A stretch of DNA of 64,000 nucleotides, taken from assembly GCA_947258585.1 (NCBI GenBank), contig CAMYIZ010000048.1, forward strand, positions 48,692-112,691. The letters are read 5' to 3'. A program made the position numbers and the translations under genes. This document shows, in pieces, positions 17,208-24,618 of the stretch (its first letter is position 1; every line of letters begins with the position of its first letter). The notes under the pieces are model-generated. The model saw nothing but the letters and a program-made list of their open reading frames with translations, was not told where the DNA came from and ran no database searches. The DNA is from an uncultured Haliea sp. GTDB lineage: Bacteria; Pseudomonadota; Gammaproteobacteria; Pseudomonadales; Halieaceae.

Positions 17208-18371
17208 TTACCTCGGCATGCCCAGCATGCGTTCTGCAATGATATTGCGCTGGATCTCGTTGGTGCCGGCGTAGATGGGACCGGACTGGGAGAACAGCCA
17301 GCCGTCCAGCCAGTTGCCGACGCCCTGCGCCGCTGGCGCATGGGGCAGCAGTTCCGCCCGGGCCCCGAGAATGCTCATGGCGGTGGCGTGCATGTTCTGG
17401 TCCAGCTCCGACCAGAAGATCTTGTTGGTGGAGGACTCGGCGCCGATCTTGCCACCCTGGCTCAGGCGGCAGGCGGTCTGGTAGGTGCTCAGGCAGTAGC
17501 TCTCCGCATCCATCCAGGCGCGGATCACCGCCTCCTTGATGGCCGGGTCCTGGCTCGCGCTCGCCTCGTTGTCGCGGTACAGCTGCACCAGCCGGCGGGC
17601 GGTTTCCTGGAAGCGCGCGGGGGAGCGCAGCATCAGGCCACGCTCAAAGCCCGCGGTGGCCATGGCCACGGCCCAGCCGGCGCCCTCGTCGCCCAGCCTG
17701 TTGCTGACATCCACCTCGACATTGTCGAAGAATATCTCGGCGAAGCCGGGCAGGCCGTCCAGCTGCGGGATCGGGCGCACGGTGATGCCCGGGGTCTTCA
17801 GCGGCACCAGGATAAAGGTCAGGCCGCGGTGGCGTTCGGATTCGGGGTCGGTGCGGAACATGCCGAACAGCCAGTCGGCCCACACCGCGCGGGTGGACCA
17901 GGTCTTCTGGCCATTGATCACGTACTTGTCCCCTTCCCGGTGGGCGCTGGAGCGGATCGCCGCCATGTCGGAACCGGCGCCGGGCTCGGACCAGCCCTGG
18001 GCCCAGATATCCCGCCCCTCGGCCATCGTCGGCAGGAACCGCGCCTTCTGTTCTTCCGTGCCGTACTCCATCAGGGTGGGACCGAGCAGGAAGATGCCAT
18101 TCTGATTCACCCGCAGGGGGGCGCGGGCACGGTAGTACTCCTCCTCGAAAATCAGCCACTCGATCAGGTCGCAGCCGCGGCCCCCCAGGGCCTCGGGCCA
18201 GGTGACCATGCCCCAGCGGCCCTCGTTCAGGGTCACCTCCCAGTCGCGGTGTTGCTGGAAGCCCTCAGCGGTGTCGAAGCTCTGCAGCGGTTCGGCGGGC
18301 ACATGCTCCGCCAGCCAGGCGCGCACTTCCGCGCGGAAGGCCTGCTGCTGTTCGGTATAGGACAGATTCAT
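17208..18371 (-). CDS. Acyl-CoA dehydrogenase, alpha-type subunit 2 (FadE30-like)
   Basis: The 387-residue product has ACAD flavin motifs (WAQGWSEPGAGSDMAA, WSTRAVWADW) and a GFERGL sequence that supplies the presumed catalytic Glu; the alternative C-terminal position is Ala (IYAGTNEIQRNI). It is paralogous to the 11361 gene, with the same C-terminal NIIAERMLGMPR ending. The gene follows echA20-like by 15 bases and precedes its beta-type partner by two. FadE30-type enzymes act on HIP-CoA derivatives in mycobacteria; which ring bond this one oxidises cannot be told from sequence. Confidence 0.88.
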   Translation of the reverse strand: MNLSYTEQQQAFRAEVRAWLAEHVPAEPLQSFDTAEGFQQHRDWEVTLNEGRWGMVTWPEALGGRGCDLIEWLIFEEEYYRARAPLRVNQNGIFLLGPTLMEYGTEEQKARFLPTMAEGRDIWAQGWSEPGAGSDMAAIRSSAHREGDKYVINGQKTWSTRAVWADWLFGMFRTDPESERHRGLTFILVPLKTPGITVRPIPQLDGLPGFAEIFFDNVEVDVSNRLGDEGAGWAVAMATAGFERGLMLRSPARFQETARRLVQLYRDNEASASQDPAIKEAVIRAWMDAESYCLSTYQTACRLSQGGKIGAESSTNKIFWSELDQNMHATAMSILGARAELLPHAPAAQGVGNWLDGWLFSQSGPIYAGTNEIQRNIIAERMLGMPR

Positions 18372-18386
18372 CGGTGACTCCTGCGC

Positions 18387-19139
18387 TTAAAACTTGGCGT
18401 CGCGTTTCTGCACGAAGGCGTCGCGGGTTTCCTGGGAGTCGCCCAGGGTGTAGGCCTCCAGGGTAAAGCCCTGTTCCCAGCGGTACTTGTCCTCCAGGTT
18501 GCCGTCCTCGATGCCGTTCAGGGCTTCCTTGGCCAGCTTCACCATGGCGGGGGATTTCTCCGCGATCTTCGCGGCAATCCCGCGCGCCGTCGGCAACAGC
18601 TCGTCCCTGGGCACCACTTTTTCGATGGCGCCGAGACGATAGGCCTCGGCGGCGTCGATAAACTCGCCGGTGAAGTACATGTAGCGCACCTTCTGCACCG
18701 GGAACATACGCTGCAGGTGGGCGCCGCCGCCCATGGCGCCGCGGTCGATTTCCGGCACGCCAAAGCGGGCGCAGTCAGAGGCCACCAGGACGTCTGCAGC
18801 GCCGGCCATGCCGATGCCGCCGCCGAGGACAAAGCCGTGCAGGGCAATGATGACCGGCTTGGGGTTGCGATGAATGGCGCGAAAGGTCTCATAGTTGCCC
18901 TTGTTCACCGCCACGATACGCTGGGGGTCCGCCGCCAGTTCCTTGATATCCACGCCGGCGCAAAAGCCGCGGCCCTCGGCGGCAATCAGGATCACGCGGA
19001 CATCGTCGTTGTCGCCCAGCGCGTCGATCTCCCGGGCAATGGCAAACCAGCCTTCGCTGTTGAAGGCATTGACCGGTGGCTGGTTGAGGATCATCTCGGC
19101 AATGCCCTCATTGATGGTGGTGCCAAAGGGTGTGCTCAT
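18387..19139 (-). CDS. Enoyl-CoA hydratase/isomerase family, EchA20-like ring-D hydrolase
   Basis: The 250-residue crotonase-fold protein has the oxyanion-hole segments RGFCAGVDIKEL and LHGFVLGGGIGMAGAADV. In actinobacteria the member of this family next to ipdABC (EchA20) opens steroid ring D by hydrolysis of a bicyclic CoA thioester, and the position here, directly upstream of ipdC-ipdB-ipdA homologues, supports the same role. The PEIDRGAMGGGAHL stretch replaces the usual hydratase Glu arrangement, which agrees with a non-hydratase reaction. The gene abuts ipdC (one base apart). Confidence 0.8.
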   Translation of the reverse strand: MSTPFGTTINEGIAEMILNQPPVNAFNSEGWFAIAREIDALGDNDDVRVILIAAEGRGFCAGVDIKELAADPQRIVAVNKGNYETFRAIHRNPKPVIIALHGFVLGGGIGMAGAADVLVASDCARFGVPEIDRGAMGGGAHLQRMFPVQKVRYMYFTGEFIDAAEAYRLGAIEKVVPRDELLPTARGIAAKIAEKSPAMVKLAKEALNGIEDGNLEDKYRWEQGFTLEAYTLGDSQETRDAFVQKRDAKF

Positions 19140-19140
19140 G

Positions 19141-20226
19141 TCAGCTACCTGCCTGTGTGCTGGGGTTGGCCCGCTGCGCCAGGGCAGTCAGGCGTTGTTC
19201 GGCTTCCGCGACGATGGCGCTTACCAGCTCCTCGCAGCTGAGCAGGCTGTCGATCACACCTGCCACCTGGCCGCTGGGCAAGACGCCCCGGGCCGGCTCT
19301 CCCTCCACCATCGCCTTCTGGATGATCATCGGCGCATTGGCGGACATGATGGCCTGGGCCGCGGTCATGTCGTCGCCGCGGGTCATGGCCACGGCGGACT
19401 TCAGCAGCCCGACCAGGCTGGCACCGGTATGCTGGCGAAAAGCCAGGCCATTGCGAATCGCAATCAGCAGTTTGCGCAGGGTACCGGCCCGCTCCAGCTC
19501 GCCCAGCAGCTCGTTCATGATCATGCGCTGGGGCAGGCCATCCATGGCCCGGGACACTATGATCTCGGCCGGGTTCTTGCAGTCCAGGTAGCGCTGCAGG
19601 GTAGCGTCCGGCACCGGGGACTCCCGGGTGAGCAGAAACCGGGTGCCCATGGCAATACCGTCCGCGCCCCAGGCCATCGCCGCCACCAGGCCGCGGCCGT
19701 CCTTGAAGCCGCCGGCGGCCACCACCGGCACCCTGTCACCCACGGCGTCGATCACCTGCGGAATCAGCAGGGTGGTGGGCACCGCACCGGTGTGGCCGCC
19801 GCCCTCCCCGCCCTGCACCGTTACCGCATCCGCGCCCAGCTCCACTGCCTTGAGGGCGTGTTTGGGCAGGCCCACGGTGGGCATGCAGACCACACCCGCA
19901 TCCTTCAGCTTGCGAATCATGTCCGGACCCGGGGAGCGCGAGTAGCTGACCGCTTTCACCCCGTGGCGAATCACCATGTCCACGATGGCCGCCGCGTTGG
20001 GCTGGTACATATGGAAATTGACCCCAAAGGGTCGGTCGGTGAGTTCCTTCACCCGCAGGATGTCGCGTTCCATTTCCGCCGGCGGGATGGTCGCGCCGGC
20101 GAGGAAGCCGAACGCACCGGCGTTGCAGCTGCCGGCCACCAGGTTCGGGTCCGCCACCCAGCCCATTGCGGTTTGCACGATGGGATAGCGGCAACCGAGC
20201 AGCTCTGTGAGTCGTGTCGTCAGCAT
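19141..20226 (-). CDS. ipdC: Nitronate monooxygenase-family flavoprotein, IpdC-like
   Basis: The 361-residue product has a TIM-barrel NMO/2-nitropropane dioxygenase-like fold, with QTAMGWVADPNLV near the N-terminus, the flavin phosphate region VQGGEGGGHTGAVPT (about residues 136-150) and VVAAGGFKDGRGLVAAMAWGADGIAMGT. The same family member is the flavin-dependent oxidoreductase IpdC of the HIP pathway, needed before ring opening. The neighbours echA20, ipdB and ipdA support this. The ATG at 20226 is chosen because it is the family start (MLTTRLTELLGCRYPI) and lies 8 bases after ipdB; longer in-frame extension is overlap with ipdB. Confidence 0.83.
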   Translation of the reverse strand: MLTTRLTELLGCRYPIVQTAMGWVADPNLVAGSCNAGAFGFLAGATIPPAEMERDILRVKELTDRPFGVNFHMYQPNAAAIVDMVIRHGVKAVSYSRSPGPDMIRKLKDAGVVCMPTVGLPKHALKAVELGADAVTVQGGEGGGHTGAVPTTLLIPQVIDAVGDRVPVVAAGGFKDGRGLVAAMAWGADGIAMGTRFLLTRESPVPDATLQRYLDCKNPAEIIVSRAMDGLPQRMIMNELLGELERAGTLRKLLIAIRNGLAFRQHTGASLVGLLKSAVAMTRGDDMTAAQAIMSANAPMIIQKAMVEGEPARGVLPSGQVAGVIDSLLSCEELVSAIVAEAEQRLTALAQRANPSTQAGS

Positions 20227-20234
20227 CGGGGGCC

Positions 20235-21038
20235 TCAGGCGCGGTTGCCCGGCGGGTTGTCGGCAATCTGGGCCGCGCGCTGGTTGTGCGGGTCCAGCGC
20301 GGCGATGATCGCCAGTTGCTCTACCGTCGGCGCCGGCGTCGTCGGGACCGTGGCGGGAATGCTGAGCGCAAAACCGGTGTTTTCCTGTACCTGCTCCACA
20401 GCGATACCCGGGTGCAGGGAGAGCAGGCGCAGCTGGTGGTCGGGGCCGCCGAAGTCCATGACGCACAGGTCCGTGATCACGCGGCGGATATCCACGTCGT
20501 CCAGCGAGCGGCCGCGCGGCAGCCGCGCCGGGTTATAGCCGATTGAAGACACGTAGTCGCACTCGCCCTCGATAAACACGCGATTGTTGTGCCCGGGGAC
20601 GAAGAAACTGTTGGCATGGGAGATCGAGTTGCCCGGAAAGCCGCGGGCCCCCAGCATCATGACCTTGGGCTGCTGGTAGGTGCCGCCCAGGGCCGAGGTA
20701 TTGGTCTGGCCCCAGCGGTCAATCTGGGTCGGGCCCAGCATGGCGTGGCGCTTGCCGCTCCAGACATTGTCGAATATCCGGGAGAAGCCCATCCAGGTTT
20801 CATTGGCCTGGCGGAAATCCGCCGGCCGCTTGCCGATGGGGTTCGGCTCGGAGAGCAGGAAGGCCTCCGAGTCCGTCATCATCAGGTCCGGATTGAAGGT
20901 CTTCATGGCGAGGCTGGCGGCCAGGCGCGGAATCACGCCAATGCCGGTGGCCAGCACCTCGCCATCGTGGCGAAAAGCCTCGGCCGAGGCAACAATGCAC
21001 AGTTCGGCCAGGGTATAGTCGGTTGCTGCAGTAGACAT
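20235..21038 (-). CDS. ipdB: CoA-transferase-like hydrolase beta subunit, IpdB-like
   Basis: With IpdA it forms a heteromeric enzyme of the class I CoA-transferase fold which, in mycobacteria, hydrolyses the last steroid ring (ring C) of COCHEA-CoA. The 267-residue product has the beta-subunit fold with DLMMTDSEAFLLSEPNPIG where true transferases carry the SENG active-site loop; the altered loop is in keeping with a hydrolase. The ATG at 21038 is preferred since GAGGGAG sits just upstream, at about nine bases; a start at 21059 would place that site inside the gene. ipdA precedes it. Confidence 0.85.
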   Translation of the reverse strand: MSTAATDYTLAELCIVASAEAFRHDGEVLATGIGVIPRLAASLAMKTFNPDLMMTDSEAFLLSEPNPIGKRPADFRQANETWMGFSRIFDNVWSGKRHAMLGPTQIDRWGQTNTSALGGTYQQPKVMMLGARGFPGNSISHANSFFVPGHNNRVFIEGECDYVSSIGYNPARLPRGRSLDDVDIRRVITDLCVMDFGGPDHQLRLLSLHPGIAVEQVQENTGFALSIPATVPTTPAPTVEQLAIIAALDPHNQRAAQIADNPPGNRA

Positions 21039-21059
21039 GTGGTGTTTCTCCCTCGGCAA

Positions 21060-21932
21060 TCAGTAGGTGGGCAGGGCAAGCGCCTTGATGGCGTCGAGCC
21101 CGCCGACGTTGCGCTGGTACTCGGCTTCGTCTGCGCCCAGGTACTGGCTCAGGTAAGCCTCAATACCACCGTCCTTCGCCGATGCGGTGTAGGCCTTGAA
21201 GTGCGCGACGTCGAATCCGTACAGGGGATTGCAGGAGCTGGGGTGGGCACCGCCGGGAATTTCCACGATGGCGTTGGTCGCCGAGCGCTCCCAGAACACT
21301 TCCCGGGCCCGTGCGGGGTCGTGGAAAAACTCGCTGTCCACCAGCTCGTCGCAGGAGACGATGGTGTTGGTGGCGGCGCGGGCAAACCAGTCGTCCATAT
21401 AGTGGTCGGGACCCGCGATCTGGCAGACCCCGTGAAAATCCGCCCGGTCGACATGCAGCAGGGACACGTCCAGCTTCAGCGCCGGCATGGCCACCCACTC
21501 CTTGTCGTCGTAGGGACTATCGACAAGCTTGATGTCCGGATTGTGGGTCAGCACATCGGTGCCGAGGCCGACCTCGGTGGGAATAAAGGGCAGGCCCCAG
21601 GCCGCGGCGCGCAGTCCCAGCAGCAGCATGCCCTCGTCGATCTCCATTACCTCGATCGCCCCGCTCTGCCGGGCCTGGCGGAAATAGGGCTCCAGCGGTA
21701 TGAAATCCAGGGAGACAAAGGCGAACACCAGCTTTTTCACCTTGCCGGCGGCGCACAGCATGCCGACATCGGCGCCGCCATAAGCCACGACGGTCAGGTC
21801 CCTGAGGTCCGAGCGCAGGATTTCACGCACCAGCGCCATCGGCTTGCGCCGCGGACCCCAGCCGCCGATACCGACGGTCATGCCGTCTTCGATTTGTGCC
21901 ACCGCATCGCGGGCACTGAGCCGTTTATCCAT
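21060..21932 (-). CDS. ipdA: CoA-transferase-like hydrolase alpha subunit, IpdA-like
   Basis: The 290-residue product is the alpha half of the IpdAB type ring-cleaving hydrolase. It has the CoA-transferase alpha signature near the N-terminus (IEDGMTVGIGGWGPRRKPMALVREI) and an acidic stretch EVMEIDEGM (residues 94-102) in the region where IpdA carries its functional Glu; I could not align this exactly. The gene lies 11 bases after an Lrp/AsnC regulator gene and 21 bases before ipdB start. Assignment as IpdA and not a 3-oxoacid CoA-transferase rests on length and on the cluster. Confidence 0.85.
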   Translation of the reverse strand: MDKRLSARDAVAQIEDGMTVGIGGWGPRRKPMALVREILRSDLRDLTVVAYGGADVGMLCAAGKVKKLVFAFVSLDFIPLEPYFRQARQSGAIEVMEIDEGMLLLGLRAAAWGLPFIPTEVGLGTDVLTHNPDIKLVDSPYDDKEWVAMPALKLDVSLLHVDRADFHGVCQIAGPDHYMDDWFARAATNTIVSCDELVDSEFFHDPARAREVFWERSATNAIVEIPGGAHPSSCNPLYGFDVAHFKAYTASAKDGGIEAYLSQYLGADEAEYQRNVGGLDAIKALALPTY

Positions 21933-21943
21933 ACTGCTTTCCT

Positions 21944-22414
21944 TCAGCTGACGATCCGCGCCATGCGGTAATCGTGTTTGACAAAATTGACCCCCAGGGT
22001 GCTTTCCGTACGCCGCACACCGGGAATGCCGCTGATGCGCTGGTGCACGAACTCCGCCAGATGCTCGTTGCTGCGCACCATGGTGATGGCGAGAATGTCC
22101 GAGCGTCCCAGCATCTCACCGACAAAACCCAGTTCGCTGATCGCCGCCAGCGCCCGCGCCACATCCTTCACCTGGTGGCTGCGCTCAACCTCAATCCAGA
22201 TCCAGGCCAGCGCCCCCTGGCGAAACCGGTCGATATTGGTGATGGCGGTAATGCGAATCTGTTTCTCGGCCTCCATGCGCTTGACCCGGGCGCGCACGGT
22301 GCCCTCGGTGACACCCAGCTCCGACGCAATCTGGCGATTGCTGATGCGGGCGTCCTCGGACAAACGGGCCACGATCTGGCGATCCAGCTCATCCAGCCTG
22401 CGCCCACCGCTCAC
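21944..22414 (-). CDS. Lrp/AsnC-family transcriptional regulator (second of a tandem pair)
   Basis: The 156-residue protein has an N-terminal AsnC-type helix-turn-helix (LDELDRQIVARLSEDARISNRQIASELGV... TEGTVRARVKRMEAE) and a C-terminal RAM ligand domain (GFVGEMLGRSDILAITMV). The start is taken as GTG at 22414, overlapping the stop of the upstream paralogue as GTGA; a TTG at 22444 is possible but would overlap by 34 bases. Lying inside the catabolic operon, it probably senses a pathway CoA ester or amino-acid-like ligand and controls this operon; the ligand is unknown. Confidence 0.88.
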   Translation of the reverse strand: MSGGRRLDELDRQIVARLSEDARISNRQIASELGVTEGTVRARVKRMEAEKQIRITAITNIDRFRQGALAWIWIEVERSHQVKDVARALAAISELGFVGEMLGRSDILAITMVRSNEHLAEFVHQRISGIPGVRRTESTLGVNFVKHDYRMARIVS

Positions 22415-22917
22415 GGGGCGTCCCCGTCGTGAAAAGGGACCCAATCGGGCTGGTTCTTGAGCACATTGACCGCCAGCGAGGGAGTCAGGCGCCGCACACC
22501 GGCCATGGTGGCAATACGTCCCTGCAGCAGCTGGTGCAGGGCGGCCTGGTCCTCGGCCACCATCAGGATTTCCAGGTCCTGGGCACCCACCACGACATTC
22601 ACCGAGAACACCTCGGGGATAGCCGCCAACTCCCGGGCCACCTCTTCCGGCGAACGGTTTTCCACCTGCACGCCGATAGCCAGCAGCATGCCGTAGCCCG
22701 CGGCCTCGATATCCGTCACCGCCACCACACGCATGGTGCGGGACTCTTCCAGCCGCCGCACCCGGGCCCGCACCGTGGCTTCGGTCAGGCCCAGCTCCCG
22801 GGCGATGGAGCGATACGGCAGCCGTCCGTCAGCCCGCAGCAGGGCGATAATGCGGTGGTCGGTATCGTCCAGCTCGATCTGGGCAGCTGCCGCCTCGCGC
22901 TGTGGGCTGAGGGCCAC
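22411..22917 (-). CDS. Lrp/AsnC-family transcriptional regulator (first of a tandem pair)
   Basis: The 168-residue product starts with GTG at 22917 and has an AsnC-type helix-turn-helix (LDDTDHRIIALLRADGRLPY; LTEATVRARVRRLEE) followed by a RAM domain (FSVNVVVGAQDLEILMVAED). It is a diverged paralogue of the next gene, sharing TExTVRARVxR in the recognition helix. Seven bases separate it from the fadD3-like stop. Two such genes in tandem suggest a heteromeric regulator. Siroheme decarboxylase AhbAB/NirDL proteins are also tandem AsnC homologues, but no heme genes lie near and both helix-turn-helix motifs are intact. Confidence 0.88.
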   Translation of the reverse strand: MALSPQREAAAAQIELDDTDHRIIALLRADGRLPYRSIARELGLTEATVRARVRRLEESRTMRVVAVTDIEAAGYGMLLAIGVQVENRSPEEVARELAAIPEVFSVNVVVGAQDLEILMVAEDQAALHQLLQGRIATMAGVRRLTPSLAVNVLKNQPDWVPFHDGDAP

Positions 22918-22924
22918 GGTCGAA

Positions 22925-24508
22925 CTAGCCCCGCTCTGCCGCCGCGCGCTGGCGCAGCTCGTTTTTCAGCACCTTGCCGCCGGCGTTCATCGGCAGCTCG
23001 GTGACAATCCGCACCTGCCGCGGCACCTTGTAATTCGCCATGTTGTCCCGCGCCCAGGCGATGACTGCCTGTCCATCCAGGTCCGCGCCCGGCTCGGGCA
23101 CAATCCAGGCACAGGCGACCTCGCCCATGCGCTCATCGGGCACCCCGATCACCGCTGCGCGGGCAACGCCGGGCATGCTGTGCAGGCTGTTCTCGATTTC
23201 CGCCGGGTAGCAGTTGAAGCCGCCGACGATAAACATGTCCTTGATCCGATCGGTGATGCGGACGTAGCCGTCCGCATCCATCACGCCGACATCCCCGGTT
23301 TTCAGCCAGCCGTCCGCGGTTATGGTGCGGGCGGTTTCCGCCGGGTCATCGAGGTAGCCCTGCATGACGTTGTAGCCGCGGCACCAGATCTCTCCCTCGG
23401 TGCCGGCCGGAACGGTATTGCCATCCGCATCCACGCACTTCATCTCGACCCCCGCCATGGCACGGCCGGAGCTGTGGGAAATGCGTTCGGCGCTGTCCTC
23501 GGGGCGACAGATGGAAATTACCCCGCAGGACTCGGTGAGTCCGTAGGCGGTGACCACCACCTTGAACCCCAGCTCGCTGCGCATCTTCTCGATCAGGGCT
23601 ACCGGCACCGGGGCGGCACCGGTCACCGCGAGCCGCAGGCTGGAAAGATCGTAGTCCCGGCGCTGCGGGTGGCTTAGCAGGGACTGGTAGATGGTCGGCG
23701 GGCCGGGAATGACCGAGACCCGGTCCCGATGGATCTGAGCCAGTACCGCGTCGAGGTCAAACTGCTTTACCGGCAGCATGTGCGCCCCGCGGATGATCGC
23801 CGCCAGCCACCCGGCCTTGTACCCGAAGGAATGGAAGAACGGGTTGATAATCAGATAGTTGTCCCGCTCGTTCAGGCCCACCGTGGCACTCCAGGTCTCG
23901 AACGCGCGGATGTTCTGGCCGTGGCTGGTGACCACACCCTTGGGCTGTCCGGTGGTACCGGAGGTGAACAGGATATCCAGGGTATCGGCAGGGGTAAGCT
24001 GGTCGGCGCGCGCCTGGACCTCAGCCGCGCTGGCACCGGCAGCGCCCGCCACGAAATCCTTCCAGGAGCGCGTGCCGGGCGCCTCTCCTTCCAGCAGAAT
24101 CACACTCTCCAGCGCCGGAAGGTCTTCCTGCTCCAGCATCTGTGGGTAGCGCATGCCCAGGAATTCTCCGACCGTAAACAGCCAGCGGGCACCACTGCGA
24201 CGCAGAATGAATCCTGCTTCAGCGCCTTTGAGGCGGGTATTCAGGGGCACCAGCACGCCGCCGACGGTCTGGGCGCCAATAGCCGCGATCACCCACTGCC
24301 AGATATTGGGGGCCCAGATGGCGATGCGCTCGCCCTGCTGCAGGCCCGCCGCCAGAAACGCCTGCGCGGCCTCTACGCGGGCGGCATCCAGCTCCGCGTA
24401 GGTCAGGGAAACCGGACCATCGGTGAGGGCGACATGGCCCGGCAGGGCTGCCGCGGTGGCGGCAACGACCTGGGGCAGGGTGCGCTGGGGCGGTTCAGTA
24501 ATCGACAT
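22925..24508 (-). CDS. Acyl-CoA synthetase, FadD3-like (HIP-CoA ligase candidate)
   Basis: The 527-residue product is an ANL-superfamily ligase that activates a carboxylate with ATP and CoA. It shows the AMP-binding loop ILFTSGTTGQPKG, the adenine motif YGLTESCG, GDVGVMDADGYVRITDR with the hinge, and the C-terminal catalytic Lys in NAGGKVLKNEL. FadD3 activates HIP, the propanoate side chain left after steroid A/B-ring removal, and sits at the head of the equivalent actinobacterial cluster. Here it is likewise the first gene of the minus-strand operon behind a good promoter. The substrate is inferred from the cluster. Confidence 0.85.
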   Translation of the reverse strand: MSITEPPQRTLPQVVAATAAALPGHVALTDGPVSLTYAELDAARVEAAQAFLAAGLQQGERIAIWAPNIWQWVIAAIGAQTVGGVLVPLNTRLKGAEAGFILRRSGARWLFTVGEFLGMRYPQMLEQEDLPALESVILLEGEAPGTRSWKDFVAGAAGASAAEVQARADQLTPADTLDILFTSGTTGQPKGVVTSHGQNIRAFETWSATVGLNERDNYLIINPFFHSFGYKAGWLAAIIRGAHMLPVKQFDLDAVLAQIHRDRVSVIPGPPTIYQSLLSHPQRRDYDLSSLRLAVTGAAPVPVALIEKMRSELGFKVVVTAYGLTESCGVISICRPEDSAERISHSSGRAMAGVEMKCVDADGNTVPAGTEGEIWCRGYNVMQGYLDDPAETARTITADGWLKTGDVGVMDADGYVRITDRIKDMFIVGGFNCYPAEIENSLHSMPGVARAAVIGVPDERMGEVACAWIVPEPGADLDGQAVIAWARDNMANYKVPRQVRIVTELPMNAGGKVLKNELRQRAAAERG

Positions 24509-24541
24509 GGCTGCAGGCGCAATAACGGGTCATTGGCCTGC

Positions 24542-24577
24542 ATACTAGTCAGTGAACTCCGGAATGACAACCGGAAT
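24542..24577 (-). promoter_or_regulatory. Promoter and possible operator of the fadD3-ipd operon
   Basis: On the minus strand TTGTCA (24570-24565) and TAGTAT (24547-24542) are separated by 17 bases, 34 bases before the fadD3-like start. A direct repeat CCGGAAT (24559-24565 and 24571-24577 on the plus strand, 12 bases apart) flanks the -35 box and could bind a regulator such as the Lrp pair. Flanking ATTCGTA/TACGAAT arms lie further upstream. Confidence 0.55.
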
Positions 24578-24618
24578 TCGTAAATATTTGACCTCTCAGC
24601 TACGAATAGTGCAAATAG

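Noticed and set aside
20235..21932. Ordinary 3-oxoacid or glutaconate CoA-transferase
   Set aside because: The SENG active-site loop is altered in the beta subunit and the neighbours are steroid C/D-ring genes, so the IpdAB hydrolase is preferred.
21944..22917. Siroheme decarboxylase AhbAB/NirDL pair
   Set aside because: Both proteins keep full helix-turn-helix motifs and no heme genes adjoin; regulators are more likely.
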